DNA of 64,000 bases, taken from contig NZ_JANAIF010000013.1 in NCBI RefSeq assembly GCF_024721015.1, positions 1 through 64,000 of the forward strand, in the 5' to 3' direction. Below are positions 32,020-38,870 of this stretch, in pieces (positions within the stretch are counted from its first letter, which is position 1; each line of letters opens with the position of its first letter). The stretch is from Xenorhabdus bovienii. GTDB lineage: Bacteria > Pseudomonadota > Gammaproteobacteria > Enterobacterales > Enterobacteriaceae. Under the pieces are notes generated by a model. That model made no database searches. It was given only the letters and a program-made list of their open reading frames with translations, and was not told the origin of the DNA. The translations under genes were made by a program, and so were the position numbers.

Positions 32020-33241
32020 GCACAAGAGCATCATGCTCTTCACTGCTAATATCGCGTCTGTTGGAATTAAAGCAGGACAGACAAAGCGCTGCTGTTGCTA
32101 AGATTAGGCAATAAGCGATAATCAGCCAGGCAGTAGCGCTGGATAAAAGTGTAATGGCAAGCGTTCCGCTCCCCCCTAACAGTAGCCCCCCCAAGCAGAA
32201 GTAAACTGCTGTAGCCGTCCCAGCCATATGATCGAAACCTCGAAGCGCACCATTAGGCGCCACAGAAACCGCAGTAGCGATACCCACACCGACAAGCCAC
32301 ATTGGGACGATAAAGCCAAATACCGATTTAGGTATAAGTGTCTCTCCAACAGCCAGCAGCAGTGCTCCTGCCATCAGGCAGCACATTCCCGCCCGTAACA
32401 TGTTCAGGCTTCCCCACCGGACAACCAGACCTCCCACGATCCGCGAAGTCACCATCATAGCGATAGCCACTGTTGCAAATAACAAGCTGAAGGTAAGCTG
32501 CGATAACCCTTGTCGGCCCATCATTAACCAGGGGGCAGTCGAAAGAAAGACGAAGAAGCTACCCATTCCTGCGCTGTAGCAAAGCGTGTACAGCCAGAAA
32601 TTCAGGCGTTTTACAGGAAGAAGTAACTGCGACCACTGCAAGTCTGACTTCCGTTGCCATCGGGTCTCTGGCCAGAGTTGCCAGGCGGCAATAACAGCTA
32701 CTGTCATTGCGCCTCCTAGCAAACCAAAGATTGCGCGCCACCCCAGCCAGGTGTCAACCAACACTCCTAGCAGTGGGCCTACTGCCGGAACCATAGCAAG
32801 CATAGAGCTGAGCAAGCCATAGATGATGTTGCTTTCCTCACGGCCCGAATAGATGTCGCGTATAGTCGCGAAAGTGGCTACGAGACATGCCGAAGCACCG
32901 CAGGCTTGAATAACCCGGAAGCTCAGAAAAATTTCTGGTGATGAAGCGACGGTGAGACCGAATGAAGCCACAATGTAAACAATCCCACCACTAAGTAAAA
33001 CAGGGCGGCGACCAAGCCGATCTGACAGCGGGCCGAATAGAAGCTGACCGGCTCCTAACAGAACCAGGTATGCCGTCAACGTTAGCTGGATCGTCCCTGC
33101 TCCGGCACCAAGTACACCGGCTATGAAAGGCACTACCGGCAGATACATATCCATGCCCAGTGATGCCAGTAAATCGAATGGTGATAACAGTAATATTGTG
33201 GCGGTAAGAGAATATCGCCAAGAAAAATCTTTTGAGTGCAC
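31955..33241 (-). CDS. cmlA: CmlA-type chloramphenicol exporter (MFS)
   Basis: This 428-residue, twelve-segment MFS drug/H+ antiporter tracks the CmlA chloramphenicol exporters closely along its length: SKDFSWRYSL, LLLSPFDLLASLGMDMYLPVV, GQLLFGPLSDRLGRRPVLL, CGASACLVATFATIRDIYSG, REESNIIYG, SMLAMVPAVGPLLG and VSVAPNGALRGFDHMAGT. The start is GTG at 33241, eight bases after GAGGAG. The final 22 or so residues (from VPRGMG) come from transposase sequence read in another frame, so the native C-terminus is lost; the membrane core is intact and probably functional. Expression should be controlled by the upstream leader peptide and attenuator. GC is higher than its neighbours, supporting transfer. 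Confidence 0.88.
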   Translation of the reverse strand: MHSKDFSWRYSLTATILLLSPFDLLASLGMDMYLPVVPFIAGVLGAGAGTIQLTLTAYLVLLGAGQLLFGPLSDRLGRRPVLLSGGIVYIVASFGLTVASSPEIFLSFRVIQACGASACLVATFATIRDIYSGREESNIIYGLLSSMLAMVPAVGPLLGVLVDTWLGWRAIFGLLGGAMTVAVIAAWQLWPETRWQRKSDLQWSQLLLPVKRLNFWLYTLCYSAGMGSFFVFLSTAPWLMMGRQGLSQLTFSLLFATVAIAMMVTSRIVGGLVVRWGSLNMLRAGMCCLMAGALLLAVGETLIPKSVFGFIVPMWLVGVGIATAVSVAPNGALRGFDHMAGTATAVYFCLGGLLLGGSGTLAITLLSSATAWLIIAYCLILATAALCLSCFNSNRRDISSEEHDALVPRGMGSSQSDNRGHEPSDKSH

Positions 33242-33248
33242 GAGCCCA

Positions 33249-33323
33249 TCTCCTCAAGTGAAGGATTTGGCGGTACTCTCGTAGAACGATGTGGTTCTTG
33301 AGAACACCGCAACAACCGAAAAA
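33249..33323 (-). promoter_or_regulatory. Translational attenuator of the CmlA-like gene
   Basis: On the minus strand, TTCTCAAG (33304-33297) can pair with CTTGAGGA (33258-33251), hiding the GAGGAG ribosome site. TTTTTCGG (33323-33316) can pair with CCGAGAAA inside the leader ORF. GGTTGTTG (33317-33310) can instead pair with CAAGAACC (33300-33293, 7 of 8 bases), which would free the ribosome site. This is the 1:2, 3:4 versus 2:3 logic of drug-induced ribosome-stalling attenuators. Pairings were found by eye. Confidence 0.72.
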
Positions 33324-33339
33324 CTATGGCTGCCGCGGC

Positions 33340-33369
33340 TTATTTCTCTGCTTTCTCGGTAGTGCTCAT
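33340..33369 (-). CDS. Nine-residue leader peptide of the CmlA-like gene
   Basis: The ORF reads MSTTEKAEK then TAA, about 100 bases upstream of the exporter. The class 1 integron cmlA gene is preceded by a nine-residue leader, which I recall as MSTSKNADK; length, first three residues and overall pattern agree. The ribosome stalling on this leader in the presence of chloramphenicol is expected to open the exporter ribosome site. Confidence 0.75.
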   Translation of the reverse strand: MSTTEKAEK

Positions 33370-33645
33370 ATGCGAGTTATCTCATGAATGAATCCATATC
33401 GTAACAATCTTCACACTAAGATGCGAAGAACCTTAACAATATCATCCCTGTATTAATCACACGATTATGTTATGAGTAGATCACATAATGATGAAATTTA
33501 TCCTATGATGTCATCTAATTCTGGAATAAAAATATTTTTTTAGCAAGGGTTTGAAAAACATTAATGTTAAAAATGACAACAGTAGAAATAAAAAAATATC
33601 AACTATCAGAATATTATTCTGATAGTAAAATAGACTGTTAATTTA
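33370..33645. other. AT-rich gap between leader and GNAT remnant
   Basis: I see no gene here. The region should hold the promoter of the leader/exporter transcript. ATTATGT and ACATAAT form an imperfect inverted pair near 33465-33490. No second IS end was recognised. Confidence 0.4.
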
Positions 33646-33951
33646 TTACAGAGTAATTGCCATCAATTTATTGATTTCGTTATATCCTTCTCTTTCATAA
33701 AAACGAATGGCTTCAACATTGTGCGACAAGACTGTCAATTCCAGATGCGAATAATTATTTTCCTGCGCCCATTTTTTCATTCCAACCAACAGTCGCTGGC
33801 CAATTCCTTGGCTTCTGGCATCCTGACTGACGATCAAATCAAAAATATAACCATAATTTCGTGGTATCAAACAATTAAACGGCGGTGTATTTTGCTCTTG
33901 CGCAATGGAAAAAACCGCCGGGTAGTGCCACAAAATCCTCTGCCAGTTCAA
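33646..33951 (-). pseudogene. N-terminally truncated GNAT acetyltransferase
   Basis: The reading frame contains the acetyl-CoA binding part of a GNAT enzyme: YGYIFDLIVSQDARSQGIGQRLL (the [RQ]-x-x-G-x-G/A loop) and the C-terminal LTVLSHNVEAIRFYEREGYNEI. The first ~30 residues of the fold are missing: the frame opens with TTG directly after two stop codons (TAA TGA) and has no ribosome site. About 100 residues remain of the usual ~145. It is probably a decayed gene; a short functional form is less likely. Confidence 0.65.
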
Positions 33952-34062
33952 TCATTACTTTTTGATTATACGTTACACAACTGATAATACAGTTGAGTTG
34001 CACCTGTTTCGCTGCGAAGATGGTAGCCCTAAATAACATGTTGTAACCGAGGTTTTCTGTAA

Positions 34063-34953
34063 ATGTCTCTTTCCAAACACCGGGCGGCTTCTTTTCCACT
34101 GCTTCCTGTCGTTTTATTATTACTTTCAATGACATCAATTCAAGCGGGAGCTTCACTGGCCAAAACAGTATTTCATGTCATTGGCGCACCTGGTGTCACC
34201 GCCCTGAGACTGGCGTTGGGGACGATTATTTTATTTCTGATTTTTAAACCTTGGCGTCTGAAATTCCAGCGAGAGTCTCTTATTCCTCTTTTTGCCTATG
34301 GCATTTCATTGGGCGCAATGAATTATCTGTTTTACATGGCATTGTCCCGTATTCCTCTTGGTGTTGCTGTTGCGCTTGAATTTACGGGGCCTTTAGCTGT
34401 TGCTATGTTCTCTTCCCGACGCCCGCTGGATTTCCTTTGGATCGCCTTGGTCATTGCAGGATTAGGTTTTCTGTTACCGGTCGGAGATGGCGTCAGCACA
34501 CTTGATCCTATCGGAGTCTTATATGCATTGGGAGCCGGTGTTTTCTGGGCACTCTACATTATTTTCGGGCAACGTGCTGGTGCTGGCTACGGTGCTGCAA
34601 CGGTTTCCATTGGATCATCGATTGCCGCCATGATTTTTTTCCCTGTGGGATTGATACAAACTGGCCCAGAGTTACTGTTTGATCCCTCATTGCTGCCTAT
34701 TGCACTAGGGATCGCCATTTTATCTACCGCATTTCCCTATACACTGGAAATGATTGCCCTCACCCGATTACCTGCCAAAACGTTTGGGACATTGATGAGC
34801 CTTGAGCCTGCCTTGGGAGCATTATCGGGAATTATCTTCCTGAATGAGCATTTGACGATGACTCAGTGGATTGCCCTGTTCTGTATTATTTTCGCTTCAA
34901 TAGGCTCTACCTCAACCATTAAGCGGAAGGCTAAAATAGAAAAAGTAGAATAA
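34063..34953 (+). CDS. rhtA: Threonine/homoserine exporter RhtA
   Basis: RhtA is a 296-residue inner-membrane EamA/DMT-family exporter with ten hydrophobic segments in two repeated halves; E. coli RhtA (YbiF) is 295. It exports threonine, homoserine and related amino acids. Signature regions include LLLSMTSIQAGASLAKTVF, PLGVAVALEFTGPLAVA and the end LPAKTFGTLMSLEPALGALSG. It lies upstream of dps, as in the E. coli rhtA-dps neighbourhood. Confidence 0.93.
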   Translation: MSLSKHRAASFPLLPVVLLLLSMTSIQAGASLAKTVFHVIGAPGVTALRLALGTIILFLIFKPWRLKFQRESLIPLFAYGISLGAMNYLFYMALSRIPLGVAVALEFTGPLAVAMFSSRRPLDFLWIALVIAGLGFLLPVGDGVSTLDPIGVLYALGAGVFWALYIIFGQRAGAGYGAATVSIGSSIAAMIFFPVGLIQTGPELLFDPSLLPIALGIAILSTAFPYTLEMIALTRLPAKTFGTLMSLEPALGALSGIIFLNEHLTMTQWIALFCIIFASIGSTSTIKRKAKIEKVE

Positions 34954-34986
34954 TCAATTAGTCATAAACAAGCTGAAGTTATCCAG

Positions 34987-35020
34987 AAAAACCGGAGAGT
35001 TTCGAAACTCTCCGGTTTTT
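34987..35020 (+). terminator. Perfect 17-bp palindromic terminator of rhtA
   Basis: The arm AAAAACCGGAGAGTTTC is followed by its exact complement, ending in T5. It could work on both strands. Confidence 0.88.
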
Positions 35021-35154
35021 CTATTATTGAAATATGAAGGGTATATCAACTATCAATGTAATAGAAACAAGCAATATGACTCCCGGAGAGTTATCAACTA
35101 ATCTTATTTCATCCAATGAGATAACTCATTATTCGGCATTAAGGGAACATCATT

Positions 35155-35661
35155 ATGAGTACAGCAAAATTAATCAGCCCCAACACTTCCCACCTGATTT
35201 ATACCCGCAACAACATTAATGAAGATGTAAAGCAGAGATCGATTACTGCCCTGAATCATATGGTGATCCACTTTATCGACCTCTCCATGATGACTAAACA
35301 AGCCCATTGGAACATGCGTGGCAGAAACTTTATTGCCATCCATGAGATGCTTGATGGTTTCCGCACTGCTCTCACTGATCACCTTGATACATTCGCAGAA
35401 CGTGCGGTTCAATTGGGTGGCACCGCGCTAGGAACGGTTCAGGAGGTTCACAGCCGAACCCGGCTGGAAAATTACCCAACGGGCATCCATGATGTGCAGG
35501 ATCACTTAAAAGCACTGGCAGACCGCTACGCCGTTGTTGCAAATGATATCCGTCAGGCGATTGTTGATGCAGAGGATGAAGATACGGCGGATATGTTTAC
35601 CGCAGCTTCCCGTGATCTCGACAAATTTTTATGGTTTATCGAAGCAAATATTGAGCAATGA
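35155..35661 (+). CDS. dps: Dps, DNA-binding ferritin-like protein
   Basis: This 168-residue Dps (E. coli 167) oxidises and stores iron with hydrogen peroxide and coats DNA in stationary phase. The ferroxidase ligands lie in [24 protein letters not shown] and [15 protein letters not shown]. The N-terminal tail has few lysines compared with E. coli, which may weaken DNA binding (inference). Start ATG 35155 fits the family. A hairpin terminator follows. Confidence 0.96.
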   Translation: MSTAKLISPNTSHLIYTRNNINEDVKQRSITALNHMVIHFIDLSMMTKQAHWNMRGRNFIAIHEMLDGFRTALTDHLDTFAERAVQLGGTALGTVQEVHSRTRLENYPTGIHDVQDHLKALADRYAVVANDIRQAIVDAEDEDTADMFTAASRDLDKFLWFIEANIEQ

Positions 35662-35690
35662 AATAAAAATATTATTTTTCATCATCTTAT

Positions 35691-35709
35691 GGCCGCATCT
35701 GCGGCCTTT
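35691..35709 (+). terminator. Terminator of dps
   Basis: Stem GGCCGCA/TGCGGCC with a two-base loop, then TTTC. Confidence 0.75.
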
Positions 35710-35851
35710 CTACATCACGGATAATCTCCAATAAGAAAAAACATCGAAAAATAGCCGCTACAATGTCAAAGATTAGACTAACCTTTAAAAAAATCATTTT
35801 TCTCTCTATAATCTCTTTTTGATTTAAAAATCAACATGAGGACGCTATACG

Positions 35852-36073
35852 ATGGATACCGAAGTCAAAGATTCTAACGGCGCATTATTAAATGATGGTG
35901 ACACCGTTCAAGTTATCAAAGATCTGAAAGTCAAAGGTACTTCTAAGACGCTGAAACGCGGCACATTGATCAAAAACATTCGTCTGACTCACCGTGAAGA
36001 TGAAGTTGAATGTAATTCGGATAAAATCAAAGGGTTAGTGCTTAAAACCTGTTTCTTGAAGAAAATTGGGTAA
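35852..36073 (+). CDS. PhnA-domain protein lacking the zinc ribbon
   Basis: This 73-residue protein matches only the C-terminal half of E. coli YjdM/PhnA (VKDSNGALLNDGDTVQVIKDLKVKG, then GTLIKNIRL, and the basic end). The N-terminal CxxC...CxxC zinc ribbon of the 111-residue form is absent, and no coding sequence for it precedes the ATG, which has its own TGAGGA ribosome site. It looks like a complete short family member rather than a fragment. Despite the name, a role in phosphonate use is not established. Confidence 0.82.
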   Translation: MDTEVKDSNGALLNDGDTVQVIKDLKVKGTSKTLKRGTLIKNIRLTHREDEVECNSDKIKGLVLKTCFLKKIG

Positions 36074-36100
36074 ATAGCAGTTACAAACCGATTTTTGCTT

Positions 36101-36144
36101 AAAAGATAAATAATATTAATTTTTATATTATTTATCTTTTTTTA
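36101..36144. terminator. 16-bp hairpin terminator after the PhnA-domain gene
   Basis: AAAAGATAAATAATAT pairs perfectly with the copy at 36125-36140 around an 8-base loop, followed by T residues. It can act on both strands and isolates the next cassette. Confidence 0.85.
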
Positions 36145-36639
36145 TAAAAAGTTTGGAATAAAATGGAATATTTTTCCAATTTTCAACGAATATCAGAAAA
36201 ATAATTCTTACAATTCATAATATAACCCCGCTTTAGAATACCTTCTCAACAAGTATCAAGTATCATCATACAAATGTACTATCAGCCTTCTTTTTTAATA
36301 CATTAACTCACTAACGATTATTTATATTTTCTGAAGCAAATTAAATAGTAAAAATTCACTACAATCATTGATAATTACATCACGTATAACCAGACTGTGT
36401 TTCTTTGTTTACTTCGAATCAATTACACACTTAATAACGAAAAAAATTCAAGTTATTATAAACTTTAATTTTAGTTAAAAAACAAAATTATGTTTGAGAT
36501 TAAAATAAATTATATGGAAACATCCTACTAATATTTTACAATGATTCACTATAATCATTATAATTTAAACCTATCTTATCGATAGCTCACCGCTATATTC
36601 AACAAAACCTAAACAACATTTATTATATAAAAAAACACA
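36145..36639. other. Very AT-rich intergenic region before the RiPP-like cassette
   Basis: About 500 bases of strikingly low GC contain no ORF I can support and no IS end. Its composition matches the cassette that follows, so it was probably acquired with it. Confidence 0.5.
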
Positions 36640-36667
36640 TTGACATAGAAGAAGCAAAGAATAGAAT
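36640..36667 (+). promoter_or_regulatory. Sigma-70 promoter of the RiPP-like cassette
   Basis: A consensus -35 box TTGACA (36640-36645) and a -10 box TAGAAT (36662-36667) are separated by 16 bases, about 70 bases before the peptide start codon. Confidence 0.75.
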
Positions 36668-36675
36668 TACCATTG

Positions 36676-36724
36676 TTAGCAAGCATGCTAATATAAATTA
36701 AATCTGATATTTTATTTAATATCA
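36676..36724 (+). promoter_or_regulatory. Two inverted repeats in the cassette leader
   Basis: TTAGCA/TGCTAA (36676-36691) lies just after the -10 box, where a repressor could bind. TGATATT/AATATCA (36705-36724) would form an RNA hairpin four bases before the AGGAG ribosome site. Function is inferred only from position. Confidence 0.5.
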
Positions 36725-36739
36725 AATAGGAGTCAAAAA

Positions 36740-36811
36740 ATGGAAATTGAATTTATTGAAGAATCTGAATCATCTGTAGAAGTTCTTTGCAATAGTCTTG
36801 GATGTCCATAA
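36740..36811 (+). CDS. Putative RiPP precursor peptide, 23 residues
   Basis: This short ORF has an excellent ribosome site (AGGAG, spacing 7) and a near-consensus promoter. The first 15 residues are strongly acidic (MEIEFIEESESSVEV) with no basic residue, like a leader; the last eight are LCNSLGCP, with two cysteines and a C-terminal proline, like a core. It is followed by an mRNA hairpin, an oxygenase gene and an ABC transporter pair, the usual setting of a ribosomally made, modified peptide. I do not recognise the family. An unmodified regulatory or leader peptide is the main alternative. Confidence 0.62.
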   Translation: MEIEFIEESESSVEVLCNSLGCP

Positions 36812-36821
36812 TAAAATATAT

Positions 36822-36845
36822 TACCCTCCTTATTACAGGGGGGTA
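36822..36845 (+). promoter_or_regulatory. mRNA hairpin between peptide and oxygenase genes
   Basis: TACCCTCC pairs with GGGGGGTA (one G-T pair) around an 8-base loop. There is no T run, so it is more likely a stability or partial-termination element that favours peptide expression over the downstream genes. It is conspicuous in such AT-rich DNA. Confidence 0.65.
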
Positions 36846-36860
36846 CATTAGGTGTTCATC

Positions 36861-37538
36861 ATGAATATAAAAGAAATAAACATTTATTTATCTAAATTGA
36901 TATCAAATCCTAAATATTCCATAAAAATGTATGAAAACCCTAATAAGTTCATGGAGATATATCACATATCTCAGTCTAGTCGAGGTATTTTAATAGATTT
37001 TTTTAGGCAAAATGGTAGTAAGTTTGTTAACTCTTCAATCTTACAAAAAACAAAAAGAATGGATGGATTAATAATGTCACTACCAAATTTATACAACTAT
37101 TTGAATAAAGATAATTTTGAATTAGAATTTGAAAAATACCTTATAAATATTGACTTCAATAATGAAGTAAAAAAGAACCCTATTATTGAATCTACTTTCT
37201 TTTGTGAACATATAATTCAAAAGACTGGAGATGACCTTTTGAGAACTATTGCCTTATATGAAAAAGAAAAAAATAATCTATTAAAGGATAAAATTAATTT
37301 TAAATTGAGTGGTGGTGGTGGATTTCTTCCACATCAAGATCATCCAGCGTTTACTAGATTTATTAAAGAAGAAATATTTAACATTATGATCCCAGTTGAT
37401 GATATGAATATAGCAAATGGTTGCCTATATATTTCAAAAATTCCATTTAAAAAGAAATCGATCCCTCATAATAGTGGACAAACATTAAAAAGCGCATATA
37501 AAAATTATCACTGGATTCCTATTCAAGCTAAGTTATGA
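36861..37538 (+). CDS. PhyH-type Fe(II)/2-oxoglutarate oxygenase, truncated
   Basis: The 225-residue product has a helical N-terminal region (about 1-120, with KTKRMDGLIMSLPNLYNYL) that I cannot assign. The second half is of the phytanoyl-CoA dioxygenase kind: the iron-binding HxD is H158-Q-D160 in GGGGFLPHQDHPAF, and NGCLYIS (186-192) is the usual following strand. The protein stops after HWIPIQAKL, exactly where homologues continue with a G-D strand, the distal iron His and the 2-oxoglutarate Arg. No frame downstream supplies them. As written it should be inactive. ATG 36861 has AGG at good spacing; the GTG at 36852 is an alternative. Confidence 0.68.
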   Translation: MNIKEINIYLSKLISNPKYSIKMYENPNKFMEIYHISQSSRGILIDFFRQNGSKFVNSSILQKTKRMDGLIMSLPNLYNYLNKDNFELEFEKYLINIDFNNEVKKNPIIESTFFCEHIIQKTGDDLLRTIALYEKEKNNLLKDKINFKLSGGGGFLPHQDHPAFTRFIKEEIFNIMIPVDDMNIANGCLYISKIPFKKKSIPHNSGQTLKSAYKNYHWIPIQAKL

Positions 37539-37617
37539 ATTAAGATTATTCTCTTTTCTTAGTCTATCTGTTATTTTTATTTTATTTTTTATCTTTAAAC
37601 ATGGGCCATTATATAAT

Positions 37618-38199
37618 ATGGCTTATACTGCCATTATCTTATTGGTGGCTTTGAATTTGTTTATCAGAACTAACGATAATATAAGTCACCGAATAACAGA
37701 AAAATCTTTTTTGCCTTCATTTCTTTTATTCCCTTACTTTATAAATTTATTATACTTTATAAAAAACAAAAAAATATTCACCATAAATTTAATTATCTCA
37801 GTGATACTCTCCTATCTGGTTTGCTATATTGCTTATCAGCAAACACCCGATAGAATAATCTATATAACAATAATATATCTCAGTTTTACACTTTATATAT
37901 TCACCCTATTTTTCTACAATATCATTCACATAGAAAATAAACACCTATCTTATCTTGTTAATTTCTCATCAAAAAGAAAATTTATTTTCATTAATTATAC
38001 TCTGTGTCTTTTATTATTTATAATATGTGGCCTGTATTATATTATAATGACCAAATCAACTGCGATATTAATTTTTTATTATTCAGGAATTTACTCTTTA
38101 ACAGCACTAATAAATTTATCAAGATCGCAATATACAAAATTAATCACCCTGTGTGTTATTGTTTTATTTTCTTGTTTAGGAGGATATATTTATGCTTAA
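37618..38199 (+). CDS. ABC transporter membrane protein, start uncertain
   Basis: This product of 193 or more residues is very hydrophobic, with about seven membrane segments, and overlaps the ATPase gene by eight bases, so it is probably the transporter's membrane subunit. The reading frame is open back to 37489 and encodes another good hydrophobic segment (LRLFSFLSLSVIFILFFIF), but no ATG, GTG or TTG occurs there, and the ATG at 37618 has only a weak ribosome site. The true N-terminus may have been lost in the same event that cut the oxygenase. Confidence 0.62.
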   Translation: MAYTAIILLVALNLFIRTNDNISHRITEKSFLPSFLLFPYFINLLYFIKNKKIFTINLIISVILSYLVCYIAYQQTPDRIIYITIIYLSFTLYIFTLFFYNIIHIENKHLSYLVNFSSKRKFIFINYTLCLLLFIICGLYYIIMTKSTAILIFYYSGIYSLTALINLSRSQYTKLITLCVIVLFSCLGGYIYA

Positions 38200-38821
38200 T
38201 ATTATCGGATTAGATATTTCAGTTGGCCATAAAAAAATATTCTCTGATATTAATTGCCAGTTTGATATTGGGCTAAATCGTATTGTAGGTGTTAATGGTT
38301 CTGGAAAAACCACGTTTCTTTCCTGTATTTCTGGTATTAACAAAATTGATAAAGGGAAAATAAACCTTATTAAAGACAATAAAAATCATCCATTCAAGCT
38401 ACAAAAGCAGGGTTTTTATCTTTCTGATCATATTGATTTTTATCATTTTCTTACCGGACTGGATATCATAAAACTCATTAAACGTTATAAAAAAATAAAT
38501 TGCCATCATCAGTTAGATGATTATTTAACAGGATTTGGCATATCCGGTTATCTGAATACTAAATTTGGTGATATGTCACTGGGAACCAAAAAGAAACTAT
38601 TACTGACATCAGCATTAATGACTGATGTCGATGTTTACATTTTAGATGAACCCACCAATGGCCTTGATGTGACATCAATTAGTTTTCTAAAAGAAAAATT
38701 CAATTCTCTTGCTGACCAGAAAATTATCATTTTCAGTTCACATGACGAAAATTTCTTAAAAGATCTCAACATACATGATTACAAAATACATGAAAACCGT
38801 ATTTCCAAAACGGGAAGTTAG
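38192..38821 (+). CDS. ABC transporter ATPase of the RiPP-like cassette
   Basis: This 209-residue single ABC domain has Walker A GVNGSGKTT (33-41), a variant signature MSLGTKKKL (normally LSGGQ), Walker B VYILDEP followed by TNGLD, and the switch histidine in FSSHDE. Its size fits small two-subunit peptide exporters or immunity pumps. It overlaps the membrane-protein gene by eight bases. Export of, or self-protection against, the cassette peptide is the obvious inference. Confidence 0.85.
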   Translation: MLNIIGLDISVGHKKIFSDINCQFDIGLNRIVGVNGSGKTTFLSCISGINKIDKGKINLIKDNKNHPFKLQKQGFYLSDHIDFYHFLTGLDIIKLIKRYKKINCHHQLDDYLTGFGISGYLNTKFGDMSLGTKKKLLLTSALMTDVDVYILDEPTNGLDVTSISFLKEKFNSLADQKIIIFSSHDENFLKDLNIHDYKIHENRISKTGS

Positions 38822-38834
38822 CATAACTTATCGT

Positions 38835-38870
38835 GGTCAATAACGCTTCGTCACGTTATTGACCTTTTTT
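38835..38870 (+). terminator. Terminator of the cassette, overlapping the dinG stop
   Basis: The stem GGTCAATAACG/CGTTATTGACC with an 8-base loop is followed by T6. The minus-strand dinG stop codon lies inside it. Confidence 0.88.

Noticed and set aside
33133-33315. Alternative start ATG inside the ribosome site of the CmlA-like gene (ATGGGCTCG...)
   Set aside because: It is in another frame and gives a 60-codon product with no likeness to any protein; GTG 33241 gives the CmlA N-terminus.
35034-35219. 61-codon frame upstream of dps as a small protein
   Set aside because: No ribosome site, and it overlaps the dps start in another frame; more likely dps leader DNA.
36145-36639. Extra precursor peptide genes upstream of the RiPP-like cassette
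   Set aside because: I scanned for short ATG frames behind purine-rich sites and found none with a leader-core pattern.
37535-37543. ATG overlapping the oxygenase stop as start of the permease gene
   Set aside because: It is out of frame with the permease and meets TAA after two codons.
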